64,000 nucleotides of DNA from NCBI RefSeq assembly GCF_900142655.1, contig NZ_FRBQ01000005.1, positions 1 through 64,000 on the forward strand. The letters are read 5' to 3'. Positions 33,851-44,095 of this stretch are shown one piece after another (the first letter of the stretch is position 1; each line of letters starts with the position of its first letter). The DNA comes from Phytopseudomonas punonensis (GTDB lineage: Bacteria; Pseudomonadota; Gammaproteobacteria; Pseudomonadales; Pseudomonadaceae). The position numbers and the translations under genes are program-made. The notes beneath the pieces were generated by a model. It was not told the DNA's origin. It saw only the letters and a program-made list of their open reading frames with translations, and ran no database searches.

Positions 33851-35161
33851 ATGCAAGTTTCTGTTGAAAGCACTTCCGCTCTCGAGCGCCGCATGAGCAT
33901 CACTGTGCCGGCCGAGCGTATCGAGACTCAGGTCAACAAGCGTCTGCAGCAGACTGCCCAGAAAGCCAAGATCCCTGGCTTCCGTCCTGGCAAAGTGCCG
34001 ATGAGCGTGATTCGTCAGCGTTTCGAAGCTGATGCACGTCAAGAAGCCGTAGGCGACGTCATCCAGTCTTCCTTCTATGAAGCAGTTGCCGAGCAGAAGC
34101 TCGCACCAGCTGGCCAGCCTTCGGTCGAGCCGAAAGTGCTGGAGAAGGGCAAGGATCTGGAATTCGTTGCAACCTTCGAAGTGTTCCCGGAAATCAAGGT
34201 CGCCGGCCTCGAAACTATCGCCATCGAGCGTCAGCAGGCTGAAGTGGCTGACTCCGATGTCGACAACATGCTGGATATTCTGCGCAAGCAGAACACCCGT
34301 TTCGAAGCGGTCGAGCGCGCTGCCGAAAAAGACGACCAATTGAATATCGATTTCGTCGGCAAGATCGACGGCGAAGCGTTCGCTGGTGGTTCCGCCACCG
34401 GTACTCAGCTGGTGCTGGGCTCCGGCCGCATGATTCCTGGCTTTGAAGACGCTCTGGTTGGTGCCAAAGCTGGTGAAGAGCGCGTTATCAACCCGACCTT
34501 CCCTGGGGATTATCAGAACCTCGACCTGGCCGGCAAAACTGCTGAATTCACCGTTAAAGTGAACAGCGTTTCTGCTCCGCAACTGCCAGAGCTGAATGAC
34601 GAGTTCTTCGCTCTGTTCGGTATCAAGGAAGGCGGCATCGAAGGTTTCCGCGCCGAAGTTCGCAAGAACATGGAGCGTGAACTGCGTCAGGCCATCAAAT
34701 CCAAGATCAAGAACCAGGTCATGGAAGGTCTGCTGACCGCCAACCCGGTTGAAGTGCCTAAGGCGCTGATCGCCAGCGAAGTGAACAACCTGCGCGTGCA
34801 GGCCGTTCAACAGTTCGGCGGCAACATCAAGCCTGACCAGCTGCCGGCTGAGCTGTTCGAAGAACAAGCCAAGCGCCGTGTGTCGCTGGGCCTGATCGTC
34901 GCTGAAGTGGTCAAGCAGTTCGAGCTCAAGCCAGACGACGCCCGCGTCCGTGAGCTGATCCAGGAAATGGCTTCGGCCTACCAGGAGCCTGAGCAGGTCG
35001 TGGCTTGGTACTACAAGAACGACCAGCAGCTGAACGAAGTGCGTTCGGTTGTACTGGAAGAGCAAGTTGTAGATACTGTTTTGCAGAAGGCCAATGTGAC
35101 TGACAAATCGGTCTCTTACGAAGAAGCAGTCAAGCCGGCAGAAGCTCCACAAGCCGCCTGA
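33851..35161 (+). CDS. tig: Trigger factor chaperone
   Basis: A 436-residue ribosome-bound folding chaperone with prolyl isomerase activity. The ribosome-docking signature is in the first domain ([14 protein letters not shown], about residues 40-53, containing the GFRxGK loop). The FKBP-like domain follows (about 160-245, [16 protein letters not shown]), then the helical chaperone arms. ATG 33851 with AGGA upstream is preferred over the earlier frame opening at 33803. It heads the tig-clpP-clpX-lon proteostasis series. Confidence 0.97.
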   Translation: MQVSVESTSALERRMSITVPAERIETQVNKRLQQTAQKAKIPGFRPGKVPMSVIRQRFEADARQEAVGDVIQSSFYEAVAEQKLAPAGQPSVEPKVLEKGKDLEFVATFEVFPEIKVAGLETIAIERQQAEVADSDVDNMLDILRKQNTRFEAVERAAEKDDQLNIDFVGKIDGEAFAGGSATGTQLVLGSGRMIPGFEDALVGAKAGEERVINPTFPGDYQNLDLAGKTAEFTVKVNSVSAPQLPELNDEFFALFGIKEGGIEGFRAEVRKNMERELRQAIKSKIKNQVMEGLLTANPVEVPKALIASEVNNLRVQAVQQFGGNIKPDQLPAELFEEQAKRRVSLGLIVAEVVKQFELKPDDARVRELIQEMASAYQEPEQVVAWYYKNDQQLNEVRSVVLEEQVVDTVLQKANVTDKSVSYEEAVKPAEAPQAA

Positions 35162-35186
35162 TTTCTTCACCTCGTTCGAGCACACC

Positions 35187-35212
35187 ATAAGCCAGCCTCA
35201 GCGCTGGCTTAT
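35187..35212 (+). terminator. Hairpin between tig and clpP
   Basis: ATAAGCCAGC pairs perfectly with GCTGGCTTAT around a 6-base loop. No T-run follows, so it may attenuate transcription or protect RNA rather than fully terminate. Confidence 0.45.
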
Positions 35213-35255
35213 GCGTATTCGAGACATGACTTTTATTAGGGAGCGAGTGCTGGAT

Positions 35256-35891
35256 ATGTCGCACAATCCTTTTACGCAGCAAATGCCCAACATTCAGGCC
35301 GCAGGCGGTCTGATCCCTATGGTTGTCGAGCAGTCCGCCCGTGGCGAGCGCTCGTATGACATCTATTCGCGGTTGCTCAAAGAACGCGTGATCTTCCTCG
35401 TTGGTCCGGTCGAAGACTACATGGCTAACCTGATCTGCGCGCAGCTGCTGTTCCTTGAAGCGGAAAACCCGGACAAGGACATTCACCTGTACATCAACTC
35501 GCCTGGTGGTTCGGTAACTGCTGGTATGTCGATCTACGACACCATGCAATTCATCAAGCCGAATGTTTCGACCACCTGTATCGGTCAGGCTTGCAGCATG
35601 GGCGCATTCCTGTTGACCGCTGGTGCAGCTGGCAAGCGTTACTGCCTTCCGAACTCGCGCGTGATGATTCACCAGCCGCTGGGTGGTTTTCAGGGCCAGG
35701 CGTCGGATATCGAAATCCATGCCAAGGAAATTCTATTCATCCGTGAGCGCCTCAACACCCTGATGGCCAAGCACAGTGGGCGTACGCTCGAAGAAATCGA
35801 CCGTGACACCAACCGTGACTACTTCCTGAGCGCGGAAGCCGCTCTGGAGTACGGGCTGATTGACCAAGTCATCGCTCAGCGCCCAGCCTGA
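35256..35891 (+). CDS. clpP: ClpP proteolytic subunit of Clp protease
   Basis: A 211-residue serine peptidase that forms the 14-mer barrel fed by ClpX or ClpA. The catalytic triad is visible as Ser114 (GQACSMGAF), His139 (VMIHQPLGG) and Asp188 (DTNRDYF). ATG 35256 fits the usual start by homology (MS-N-F...[14 protein letters not shown]). In-frame GTG 35247 and ATG 35226 are possible, and GGGAG at 35239 sits nearer GTG 35247. It lies 94 bases after tig and 111 before clpX. Confidence 0.96.
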   Translation: MSHNPFTQQMPNIQAAGGLIPMVVEQSARGERSYDIYSRLLKERVIFLVGPVEDYMANLICAQLLFLEAENPDKDIHLYINSPGGSVTAGMSIYDTMQFIKPNVSTTCIGQACSMGAFLLTAGAAGKRYCLPNSRVMIHQPLGGFQGQASDIEIHAKEILFIRERLNTLMAKHSGRTLEEIDRDTNRDYFLSAEAALEYGLIDQVIAQRPA

Positions 35892-35935
35892 ATCAATCCG
35901 TTCAGAATGGATTTGATCGGCTAGTCTGATCATCT

Positions 35936-35955
35936 GCGGGCTTGAAAAAGCCCGC
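35936..35955 (+). terminator. GAAA-tetraloop hairpin between clpP and clpX
   Basis: GCGGGCTT pairs with AAGCCCGC around the stable tetraloop GAAA. It lacks a T-run, so it is more likely an RNA-stability or processing element than a terminator. Confidence 0.45.
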
Positions 35956-36002
35956 AAGAGCCTTCATCTTCTGTGTAAGCCTATCGGATTTGGATCGAAC
36001 GA

Positions 36003-37283
36003 ATGACTGACACCCGCAATGGCGAAGACAACGGCAAGCTGCTTTATTGCTCCTTCTGCGGCAAAAGCCAGCACGAAGTGCGCAAGTTGATTGCCGGACC
36101 CTCCGTCTTTATCTGCGACGAGTGCGTCGACCTGTGCAATGACATCATCCGTGAGGAGGTGCAGGAAGCCCAGGCCGAGAATAATGCGCACAAACTGCCG
36201 GCTCCCAAGGAAATCAGCTCGATCCTCGATCAGTACGTGATCGGTCAGGAGCGGGCGAAGAAGATTCTGGCGGTCGCGGTTTACAACCATTACAAGCGCC
36301 TCAATCAGCGCGAGAAGAAGGATGACGTCGAGCTCGGCAAGAGCAACATCCTGCTGCTCGGTCCGACTGGTTCGGGCAAGACGTTGCTGGCTGAAACCCT
36401 GGCTCGTCTGCTTAACGTTCCGTTCACCATTGCTGACGCTACCACGCTGACCGAAGCGGGTTATGTGGGCGAGGACGTCGAAAACATCATCCAGAAGCTG
36501 CTGCAGAAGTGCGACTACGATGTCGAGAAGGCCCAGATGGGCATCGTCTACATCGACGAAATCGACAAGATTTCTCGCAAGTCTGACAACCCGTCTATCA
36601 CCCGTGACGTTTCCGGTGAAGGCGTGCAGCAGGCGCTGCTCAAGCTGATCGAGGGTACCGTCGCCTCGGTTCCGCCTCAAGGTGGTCGTAAGCATCCGCA
36701 GCAGGAATTCCTGCAGGTCGATACGCGCAATATCCTGTTTATCTGTGGTGGTGCATTCGCCGGGATCGAGAAAGTCATCCAGAACCGCTCCACCAAAGGT
36801 GGTATCGGTTTCGGCGCCGAAGTGCGCAGCAAGGAAGGCGATAAGAAGATCGGTGAATCGCTGCGTGAGATTGAGCCAGATGATCTAGTCAAGTTCGGCC
36901 TGATTCCCGAGTTCGTTGGCCGCCTGCCGGTTATCGCAACCCTGGAAGAGCTCGATGAGGCTGCGTTGGTGCAGATTCTCACCGAGCCGAAGAACGCACT
37001 GACCAAGCAGTACGGCAAGCTGTTCGAGATGGAAGGGGTGGATCTTGAATTCCGTCCTGACGCGCTCAAGGCCGTTGCTCTCAAGGCGCTGGAACGTAAA
37101 ACCGGTGCCCGTGGTCTGCGTTCGATTCTTGAAGGCGTATTGCTCGACACCATGTATGACATTCCGTCGCAATCGGACGTCAGCAAGGTGGTCATTGATG
37201 AAAGCGTTATTGATGGTACTTCCAAGCCGCTGCTGATCTACGAAAACAGCGAGCCGCCTGCCAAGGCTGCACCAGACGCGTAA
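36003..37283 (+). CDS. clpX: ClpX ATPase/unfoldase subunit of Clp protease
   Basis: A 426-residue AAA+ unfoldase. The N-terminal zinc domain uses Cys16, Cys19, Cys38 and Cys41 (CSFC, CDEC) for adaptor and dimer contacts. Walker A is GPTGSGKT (about residues 120-127), Walker B is VYIDEIDKI, and the ClpP-docking IGF loop appears as GGIGFGAEV. It is followed by a strong terminator. Confidence 0.97.
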   Translation: MTDTRNGEDNGKLLYCSFCGKSQHEVRKLIAGPSVFICDECVDLCNDIIREEVQEAQAENNAHKLPAPKEISSILDQYVIGQERAKKILAVAVYNHYKRLNQREKKDDVELGKSNILLLGPTGSGKTLLAETLARLLNVPFTIADATTLTEAGYVGEDVENIIQKLLQKCDYDVEKAQMGIVYIDEIDKISRKSDNPSITRDVSGEGVQQALLKLIEGTVASVPPQGGRKHPQQEFLQVDTRNILFICGGAFAGIEKVIQNRSTKGGIGFGAEVRSKEGDKKIGESLREIEPDDLVKFGLIPEFVGRLPVIATLEELDEAALVQILTEPKNALTKQYGKLFEMEGVDLEFRPDALKAVALKALERKTGARGLRSILEGVLLDTMYDIPSQSDVSKVVIDESVIDGTSKPLLIYENSEPPAKAAPDA

Positions 37284-37301
37284 CGCGTTTGTCATATGTT
37301 G

Positions 37302-37333
37302 AAAGCAAGGGGCCTGCGGGCCCCTTTGCTTTT
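37302..37333 (+). terminator. Terminator after clpX
   Basis: AAGCAAGGGGCC pairs with GGGCCCCTTTGCTT around a short loop, followed by TT. Confidence 0.85.
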
Positions 37334-37346
37334 GGCGATAGCAGCG

Positions 37347-37375
37347 CTTGTTTTTTCCTGGGGCTACCCCCATCT
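37347..37375 (+). promoter_or_regulatory. Sigma-32 heat-shock promoter of lon
   Basis: CTTGTTT (37347-37353) and CCCCCATCT (37367-37375), with 14 bases between the -35 and the CCCCAT core, match the RpoH consensus CTTGAAA-N13-15-CCCCATnT. It starts about 60 bases before the lon ATG and after the clpX terminator. Confidence 0.8.
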
Positions 37376-37433
37376 TAGGGTCAAGGGTATTCCCACCGTT
37401 TACGGCCGCAAGGCCGCCGTAGAGCTCAAAATC

Positions 37434-39830
37434 ATGAAGACAACCATCGAATTGCCTCTCCTGCCTTTGCGCGATGTTGTGGTCTATCCGCATATGGTCA
37501 TCCCGCTTTTCGTGGGCCGGGAGAAATCCATCGAAGCGCTCGAAGCGGCGATGAATGGCGAGAAGCAGATTCTGTTGCTCGCCCAGAAAGATCCCGCGGA
37601 CGATGAACCGAGTGAAGAAGGGCTCTACCGAGTCGGTACCGTAGCCACGGTTCTGCAGTTGCTCAAACTGCCGGATGGCACCGTCAAGGTGTTAGTCGAG
37701 GGTGAGCAGCGTGGTGAAATCGAACAGTTCATCGAGGCCGATGGCTACAGCAGCGCCGAAGTGCAGCTGCTCGACGAAGTCGAGGCGCCGGAGCGTGAGA
37801 GCGAAGTATTCATTCGCAGCCTGCTGAGCCAGTTCGAACAGTACGTACAGCTCGGCAAGAAAGTGCCTTCCGAAGTGCTGTCGTCACTCAACAGCATCGA
37901 TGAGCCCAGCCGGTTGGTCGATACCATGGCTGCGCACATGGTGCTCAAGATCGAGCAAAAACAGGAAATTCTCGAAATCGTCGACCTGCCAACACGGGTC
38001 GAGCATGTATTGGCCCTGTTGGATGCGGAAATCGACCTGCTGCAGGTCGAGAAACGCATCCGTGGCCGCGTCAAGAAGCAGATGGAGCGCAGCCAGCGCG
38101 AGTACTACCTGAATGAGCAGATGAAGGCCATTCAGAAAGAACTTGGTGACAGCGAGGAAGGCCACAACGAGCTCGATGAGCTCAAGCGCCGCATCGAGAA
38201 TGCCGGGCTGACCAAAGAAGCCTACGGCAAGGCTCAGGCAGAGCTGAACAAGCTCAAGCAGATGTCGCCCATGTCCGCCGAAGCCACCGTCGTGCGTTCT
38301 TATATCGACTGGCTGGTGAATGTGCCGTGGAAGGCTCAGAGCAAGGTGCGCCTGGATCTGGCGCGTGCCGAGAATATTCTCGACGCCGATCACTACGGCC
38401 TCGAAGAGGTCAAGGAACGCATCCTTGAGTATCTTGCCGTGCAGAAGCGCGTGAAGAAGCTCAAGGGGCCGGTATTGTGTCTCGTAGGCCCCCCTGGCGT
38501 GGGTAAGACGTCGCTGGCCGAGTCGATCGCTAGTGCGACCAATCGCAAGTTCGTGCGTATGGCGCTTGGCGGCGTGCGTGACGAGGCGGAAATCCGCGGT
38601 CACCGCCGTACCTATATCGGTTCCATGCCGGGTCGCCTGATTCAGAAAATGACCAAGGTTGGGGTTCGCAACCCGCTGTTCTTGCTCGATGAAATCGACA
38701 AGATGGGCCAGGACATGCGTGGTGATCCGGCTTCGGCATTGCTCGAAGTGCTCGATCCCGAGCAAAACCACAACTTCAACGATCACTATCTGGAGGTCGA
38801 TTACGACCTTTCTGACGTGATGTTCTTGTGCACCGCCAACTCCATGAATATTCCGGCCGCGCTGCTAGACCGCATGGAGGTGATACGTCTGCCGGGTTAC
38901 ACCGAGGACGAAAAGGTCAATATCGCCACCAAATACCTCGCGCCGAAGCAGATTCAGGCCAACGGCTTGAAGAAAACCGAGCTGGAATTCGAGGAAAGTG
39001 CGATCCGTGACATTATTCGTTACTACACCCGCGAAGCTGGCGTGCGTAGTCTTGAGCGGCAATTGGCCAAAGTGTGCCGGCGCGCGGTCAAGCAACATGC
39101 CAAGGAAAAACGCTTCCATGTGGTCGTCACTGCCGACTCGCTCGAGGAGTTTTTGGGCGTGCGCAAGCACCGCTACGGGCTCGCCGAACAGCAGGATCAG
39201 ATCGGCCAGGTGACCGGTTTGGCCTGGACTCAGGTGGGTGGTGAGCTGCTGACAATCGAGGCCGCGGTGGTGCCTGGCAAGGGCAGCCTGATCAAGACCG
39301 GCTCGCTCGGTGATGTGATGGTCGAATCGATCACGGCCGCGCAAACAGTGGTCCGCAGCCGTGCGAAAAGCCTGGGTGTGGCGCCGGACTTCTACGAAAA
39401 ACGTGATATTCACATTCACATGCCCGAAGGCGCGACGCCAAAAGATGGCCCGAGTGCAGGCGTCGGGATGTGCACGGCGCTGGTGTCTGCGTTGACGCAA
39501 ATCCCGGTGCGCGCGGATGTCGCGATGACCGGTGAAATCACCCTGCGTGGCCAGGTTCTGGCTATCGGTGGCCTCAAGGAAAAACTGCTCGCAGCGCATC
39601 GTGGGGGAATCAAAACGGTGATCATTCCTCAAGAGAATGTTCGCGACCTCAAGGAGATTCCCGAGAACATCAAGCAGGACCTGCAGATTAAACCGGTTAA
39701 ATGGATTGACGAGGTCCTGCAAATTGCGCTGCAATACGCCCCGGAGCCCTTGCCAGACGCGGCTCCTGAGTTGGTTGCAAAGGATGAAAAACGCGAGTCT
39801 GATTCCAAGGAGCGAATCAGCACGCATTAG
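37434..39830 (+). CDS. lon: Lon ATP-dependent protease
   Basis: A 798-residue AAA+ serine protease for misfolded and short-lived regulatory proteins. Order: substrate-binding N domain ([21 protein letters not shown] opening), coiled coil, Walker [10 protein letters not shown] (about 355-363), Walker B FLLDEIDK, and the protease domain with catalytic Ser in [11 protein letters not shown] and Lys in [18 protein letters not shown] 37434 is chosen because it gives the family's length. The frame's earlier opening at 37296 lies within the clpX terminator and before the heat-shock promoter. Confidence 0.97.
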   Translation: MKTTIELPLLPLRDVVVYPHMVIPLFVGREKSIEALEAAMNGEKQILLLAQKDPADDEPSEEGLYRVGTVATVLQLLKLPDGTVKVLVEGEQRGEIEQFIEADGYSSAEVQLLDEVEAPERESEVFIRSLLSQFEQYVQLGKKVPSEVLSSLNSIDEPSRLVDTMAAHMVLKIEQKQEILEIVDLPTRVEHVLALLDAEIDLLQVEKRIRGRVKKQMERSQREYYLNEQMKAIQKELGDSEEGHNELDELKRRIENAGLTKEAYGKAQAELNKLKQMSPMSAEATVVRSYIDWLVNVPWKAQSKVRLDLARAENILDADHYGLEEVKERILEYLAVQKRVKKLKGPVLCLVGPPGVGKTSLAESIASATNRKFVRMALGGVRDEAEIRGHRRTYIGSMPGRLIQKMTKVGVRNPLFLLDEIDKMGQDMRGDPASALLEVLDPEQNHNFNDHYLEVDYDLSDVMFLCTANSMNIPAALLDRMEVIRLPGYTEDEKVNIATKYLAPKQIQANGLKKTELEFEESAIRDIIRYYTREAGVRSLERQLAKVCRRAVKQHAKEKRFHVVVTADSLEEFLGVRKHRYGLAEQQDQIGQVTGLAWTQVGGELLTIEAAVVPGKGSLIKTGSLGDVMVESITAAQTVVRSRAKSLGVAPDFYEKRDIHIHMPEGATPKDGPSAGVGMCTALVSALTQIPVRADVAMTGEITLRGQVLAIGGLKEKLLAAHRGGIKTVIIPQENVRDLKEIPENIKQDLQIKPVKWIDEVLQIALQYAPEPLPDAAPELVAKDEKRESDSKERISTH

Positions 39831-39843
39831 CCGGATGCCTTCC

Positions 39844-39873
39844 TTGACACTTTTTTGGAGCCCTTGATATAAA
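39844..39873 (+). promoter_or_regulatory. hupB promoter
   Basis: TTGACA (39844-39849) and TATAAA (39868-39873) with an 18-base spacer form a near-consensus sigma-70 promoter, about 95 bases before the hupB start. Confidence 0.8.
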
Positions 39874-39966
39874 GCGGCTCTTACCGTGTCGGTAGGCCAT
39901 TCAGCACCCGATTCGCTTCCATTAAAAATCAAGAAACAACCTAAACCGAAATTAAGGGGACTTAGA

Positions 39967-40239
39967 GTGAACAAGTCGGAACTGATCGATGCCATCGCCG
40001 CATCTGCTGATATCCCGAAAGCTGTTGCTGGCCGTGCGCTGGACGCAGTGATTGAATCCGTTACTGGCGCTCTGAAGGCTGGTGATTCCGTTGTACTGGT
40101 TGGTTTCGGTACTTTTGCTGTCAAAGAGCGTGCTGCTCGCACTGGCCGTAACCCGCAGACTGGCAAGCCGATCAGCATCGCTGCTGCCAAGATCCCAGGT
40201 TTCAAAGCTGGTAAAGCGCTGAAAGACGCCGTCAACTAA
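39967..40239 (+). CDS. hupB: DNA-binding protein HU-beta
   Basis: A 90-residue histone-like nucleoid protein that bends DNA as a dimer. The HU signature [21 protein letters not shown] (about residues 46-66) and the terminal [16 protein letters not shown] are intact. GTG 39967 is the start by family length, with AAGGGGA upstream. The frame continues N-terminally to 39886, but that part is leader. A near-consensus promoter precedes it, fitting high expression. Confidence 0.96.
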   Translation: MNKSELIDAIAASADIPKAVAGRALDAVIESVTGALKAGDSVVLVGFGTFAVKERAARTGRNPQTGKPISIAAAKIPGFKAGKALKDAVN

Positions 40240-40366
40240 GCGTCTTCGGGCTATTGCCCGCCGGGTCGGTTAACCCCGGCTCGGTTGTGGGGCGGCAATA
40301 AGACCAGCAGGTCTGTCACGCCGGGGGTTGTAGAGTTTTAATCCCGATCCGCTTCGCACGTTACGA

Positions 40367-40397
40367 GAAGGCGCATCCCAGGATGCGCCTTTCTTCT
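40367..40397 (+). terminator. Terminator between hupB and ppiD
   Basis: AAGGCGCATCC pairs with GGATGCGCCTT around CA, followed by TCTTCT. The preceding 125 bases after hupB contain further GC-rich hairpins but no recognised RNA. Confidence 0.8.
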
Positions 40398-40456
40398 ATC
40401 CGGATTTTACCCACGCTGCGCGGCCATTTTTAGTACGTGGTCGTTCTGGGGGAAGC

Positions 40457-42316
40457 ATGCTGCAAAATATCAGGGACAATTCACAGGGTTGGATTGCCAA
40501 GACAATCATCGGCCTGATCGTCGTTCTCATGGCGTTGACCGGCGTTGACGCCATCATTACCGGTACCGGCAACAGCCAGAACGCCGCTGACGTGAATGGC
40601 AAGAAAATCAGCCAGAACGAGCTTAACCAGGCTGTGGAAATGCAGCGTCGCCAGCTGTTGCAGCAACTAGGCAAGGACTTCGATCCCGCCCTGCTGGATG
40701 AAAAGCTGCTGCGCGAAGCCTCCTTGAAGGGGCTGATCGAGCGCGCTTTGCTGATCAAAGGCGCCGAAGACTCCAAGTTCGCCTTCTCTCAGGCCGCTCT
40801 CGACCAAGTCATCGTGCAGACGCCTGAGTTCCAGGTGGAAGGGCGCTTCAACGCTGATCGCTTCGATCAGGTGATTCGCCAGCTCGGTTATACCCGTATG
40901 CAGTTCCGCCAGATGCTCAAGCAGGAAATGCTGATCGGTCAGCTGCGTGCTGGTCTGTCCGGTAGCGGTTTCGTCACCGATGAAGAGGTGGCTGCATTCG
41001 CCCGCCTCGAGAAGCAGACCCGTGATTTTGCGACCCGCACCATCAAGGCTGACCCGGCCACGGTGAAGGTCAGCGATGACGACGTGAAAGCCTACTACGA
41101 CGCTCAGCAGACTCAGTTCATGAGCCCGGAGCAGGTTGTGCTCGAATACGTTGAGCTGAAGAAGGATGCGTTCTTCTCACAGGTTTCCGTCACTGACGAA
41201 GAGCTAAAGGCTGCTTACGACTCGGAGATCTCCAACCTGGCTGAGCAGCGTGATGCTGCCCACATCCTGATCGAAGTGGGCGGCGACGTCAGCGAAGAGC
41301 AGGCCAAAGCCAAGATCGAAGACCTCCAGAAGCGTTTGCAGAAAGGCGAAGACTTCGCTGCATTGGCCAAGGAGTTCTCGCAAGACCCTGGTTCGGCCAG
41401 CGAAGGCGGCGACCTGGGTTATGCAGGCAAAGGCGTTTACGATCCGGCCTTTGAAGATGCACTTTATGCTCTTAATAAAGATGAGGTATCGGCACCGGTT
41501 CGCACCGAATTCGGCTGGCACCTGATCAAGCTGCTTGGCGTTCAGGCACCTGAAGTGCCGACTCTGTCCAGCATGAAGGAAAAGCTGGAAACCGATCTCA
41601 AAGCACAACGTGTCGAGCAGCGCTTTGTCGAGGCCACCAAGCAGCTTGAAGATGCCGCTTTCGAGTCTTCGGACTTGGCGCAGCCTGCTCAAGAGCTGGG
41701 CTTGAAAGTGCAGACCAGCGAGCCGTTTGGTCGTCAGGGTGGTCAAGGTATCGCTGCTAACCGCCAGGTTTTGCAGGCTGCTTTCAGCCAGGAAGTGATG
41801 GAAGACGGCAGCAACAGCGGTGCTATCGAACTCGACCCGAATACCCTGGTAGTGATTCGTGTCAAAGAGCATCGTAAACCGCAACAGCTGGGACTTGAGC
41901 AGGTAAGCGACAGCATCCGTGCGCAGCTGACCAAAACCCGCGCTAGTGAGGCTGCCAAGGCTGCTGGCGAAGCACTGGTTACCGAGCTGAGCGACGGCAA
42001 GGCCAAGCCTGAAGGCGCTGAGTGGCAAGTGGTAGAAGCCGCTACGCGTAACCAGGATGGTGTCGACCCTGCTGTCCTTCAGGCGCTGTTCCGCATGCCT
42101 AAGCCAACTGACGAAAAATCCGAGTTCAGTGGCATTGCGCTGGCCAATGGGGATTTCGTGGTGATTCGCCTCAAGGGTGTCAGTGAGCCGGAGCAGGCCC
42201 TGAGTGACGAAGAAAAGGCCATGTACCGCCGCTTCCTCGCCTCACGCAGCGGTCAACAGGACTTCGCTGCATTCCGCAAGCAGCTGGAAAGCAAGGCCGA
42301 TATCGAGCGTTACTGA
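40457..42316 (+). CDS. ppiD: Periplasmic folding chaperone/PPIase PpiD
   Basis: A 619-residue inner-membrane-anchored chaperone near the Sec translocon. One transmembrane helix (WIAKTIIGLIVVLMALTGV, about 13-31) is followed by a SurA_N-like region (ITGTGNSQNAADVNGKKIS onward), a parvulin domain (about 265-360: AAHILIEVGGDVSEEQA, SEGGDLGYAGKG) and a long helical C-terminal region. Its place after hupB is the standard order in pseudomonads. Confidence 0.95.
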   Translation: MLQNIRDNSQGWIAKTIIGLIVVLMALTGVDAIITGTGNSQNAADVNGKKISQNELNQAVEMQRRQLLQQLGKDFDPALLDEKLLREASLKGLIERALLIKGAEDSKFAFSQAALDQVIVQTPEFQVEGRFNADRFDQVIRQLGYTRMQFRQMLKQEMLIGQLRAGLSGSGFVTDEEVAAFARLEKQTRDFATRTIKADPATVKVSDDDVKAYYDAQQTQFMSPEQVVLEYVELKKDAFFSQVSVTDEELKAAYDSEISNLAEQRDAAHILIEVGGDVSEEQAKAKIEDLQKRLQKGEDFAALAKEFSQDPGSASEGGDLGYAGKGVYDPAFEDALYALNKDEVSAPVRTEFGWHLIKLLGVQAPEVPTLSSMKEKLETDLKAQRVEQRFVEATKQLEDAAFESSDLAQPAQELGLKVQTSEPFGRQGGQGIAANRQVLQAAFSQEVMEDGSNSGAIELDPNTLVVIRVKEHRKPQQLGLEQVSDSIRAQLTKTRASEAAKAAGEALVTELSDGKAKPEGAEWQVVEAATRNQDGVDPAVLQALFRMPKPTDEKSEFSGIALANGDFVVIRLKGVSEPEQALSDEEKAMYRRFLASRSGQQDFAAFRKQLESKADIERY

Positions 42317-42337
42317 TAGACATGTCCGCTTGAATGA

Positions 42338-42364
42338 CAAAGGCCCCGATTTCGGGGCCTTTGT
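42338..42364 (+). terminator. Terminator after ppiD
   Basis: CAAAGGCCCCGA pairs with TCGGGGCCTTTG around a minimal loop. It may also serve the convergent ABC operon. Confidence 0.85.
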
Positions 42365-42474
42365 GTATCTGCAGCAAACGTTTTACGGGAGTTGTGCATC
42401 TTGCTGCGCTGAGTGGCCATCCATAGATGGGAAACCTGCGTCGTCGTGATGGTTTCGCAGGTTGGAGGAGTGGC

Positions 42475-44094
42475 TTATGCGGTTTGTGGGCTGACGGGCG
42501 TCAGGAATGCGGCTTCCAGCAATTGCTGCGTGTAAGGGTGCTGCGGCGCCTGGAAGATGGTCTTGGCATCGCCTTGCTCGACCACGCGCCCATGCTTGAC
42601 GACCATCAGCTGGTGGCTGATCGCCCGCACAACCGCAAGGTCATGACTGATGAACAGGTAGCTCAGGTTGTACTTAGCCTGCAGCGAACGCAGCAGGTCG
42701 ACGACCTGACGCTGTACGGTGCGATCGAGTGCCGAGGTCGGCTCGTCCAGCAGGATCAGTTCTGGCTTGAGTACCAGCGCGCGAGCGATGGCGATTCGTT
42801 GTCGCTGGCCGCCAGAGAACTCGTGGGGATAGCGGTGACGACTTTCCGGATCCAGACCAACTTCGAGCAGCGCGTCGATGATCGCCTGCTCCTGTTCTGC
42901 ATCGTTGCCGATACGATGGATGCGCAGGCCCTCGCCGATGATCATGCCGACCGTCATGCGTGGGCTGAGGCTACCGTAAGGATCCTGGAAGACCACCTGC
43001 ATTTCGCGGCGTAGCGGCCGCACTTCGCTCTGCGACATACCGCCCAAATGGTGCTCGCCAAAGCGGATGCCGCCCTGGCTGCCGATCAGGCGCAGTATCG
43101 CCAGGCCCAGCGTCGACTTGCCCGAGCCGCTTTCACCGACGATGCCCAAGGTCTGGCCACGCTGCAGGCTGAAGTTAATGCCATCGACCGCTTTTACATG
43201 GTCGACCGTGCGGCGTAGCAGGCCCTTCTTGATGGGAAACCAGACGCGCAGATCCTCAACGGCGAGCAACGTATCGGCCGCTGGAGCGCTGACCGGATCG
43301 CCACTGGGTTCGGCGGCGAGCAGGGTGCAGGTGTAGGGGTGTTGCGGCGAGTTGAACAGCGTTTCGCAGTCCGCCTGTTCGACCAGCTCGCCGTTTTGCA
43401 TCACACAGACCCGCTGAGCGATTCGCTGTACCAGCTTGAGGTCGTGGCTAATGATCAGCATGGCCATGCCGAGGCGTGCCTGCAGATCCTTGAGGAGCTC
43501 CAGAATCTTCAACTGCACGGTCACATCCAGAGCCGTGGTTGGTTCATCGGCGATCAGCAGCTCCGGCTCGTTGGCCAGTGCCATGGCAATCATCACCCGC
43601 TGGCGTTGGCCGCCTGACAGTTCGTGGGGCAGGGCTTTAAGACGTTTTTGTGGGTCCGGAATGCCGACCAGCTCCAGCAGTTCCAGTGTACGGCTCGTGG
43701 CTGCCTTGCCACGCAGACCCTTGTGCAGGCCCAGGACCTCGTTGATCTGCTTTTCTATGCTGTGCAACGGGTTGAGCGAGGTCATGGGCTCCTGAAAGAC
43801 CATGGCGATGCGGTTACCGCGGATGCCACGCAATTTGCGCTCTGGCAGTTTGAGCAGATCCTGACCGTTGTAATTGATCGTGCCGCTGGGGTGCTGCGCG
43901 AGTGGGTAGGGCAGCAGCCGCAGGATCGAGTGGGCGGTGACCGATTTACCGGAGCCGCTTTCACCAACCAGCGCCAGAGTCTCGCCACGGCGAATATCGA
44001 AGCTGATGTGGTTGACCACCTGGCGTTTGTTGTCGCCGCTGACGAAGGAGACGGACAGGTCACGAATTTCGACGAGGTTATCGGGATGGCTCAT
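42475..44094 (-). CDS. yejF: Peptide ABC transporter, fused double ATP-binding protein (YejF type)
   Basis: A 539-residue cytoplasmic ATPase holding two complete ABC modules in one chain. Walker A is GESGSGKS in each (about residues 38-45 and 330-337), signatures are LSGGQRQRVMIAMAL and FSGGQRQRIAIARAL, and Walker B ends LLIADEPTTALD and ILLDEPTSALD. This fusion is characteristic of YejF among oligopeptide importers. ATG 44094 has AGGA upstream and overlaps the yejE stop closely. Last gene of the operon. Confidence 0.93.
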   Translation of the reverse strand: MSHPDNLVEIRDLSVSFVSGDNKRQVVNHISFDIRRGETLALVGESGSGKSVTAHSILRLLPYPLAQHPSGTINYNGQDLLKLPERKLRGIRGNRIAMVFQEPMTSLNPLHSIEKQINEVLGLHKGLRGKAATSRTLELLELVGIPDPQKRLKALPHELSGGQRQRVMIAMALANEPELLIADEPTTALDVTVQLKILELLKDLQARLGMAMLIISHDLKLVQRIAQRVCVMQNGELVEQADCETLFNSPQHPYTCTLLAAEPSGDPVSAPAADTLLAVEDLRVWFPIKKGLLRRTVDHVKAVDGINFSLQRGQTLGIVGESGSGKSTLGLAILRLIGSQGGIRFGEHHLGGMSQSEVRPLRREMQVVFQDPYGSLSPRMTVGMIIGEGLRIHRIGNDAEQEQAIIDALLEVGLDPESRHRYPHEFSGGQRQRIAIARALVLKPELILLDEPTSALDRTVQRQVVDLLRSLQAKYNLSYLFISHDLAVVRAISHQLMVVKHGRVVEQGDAKTIFQAPQHPYTQQLLEAAFLTPVSPQTA

Positions 44095-44095
44095 T

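Noticed and set aside
33728..35188. 486-codon open frame antisense to tig
   Set aside because: Same reason: shadow of a highly conserved gene with biased third positions.
37296..37433. Longer N-terminus for Lon
   Set aside because: It would start inside the clpX terminator and before the heat-shock promoter, and exceeds family length.
38865..40235. 456-codon frame opposite lon and hupB
   Set aside because: It spans two unrelated conserved genes and their promoter, so it cannot be a real gene.
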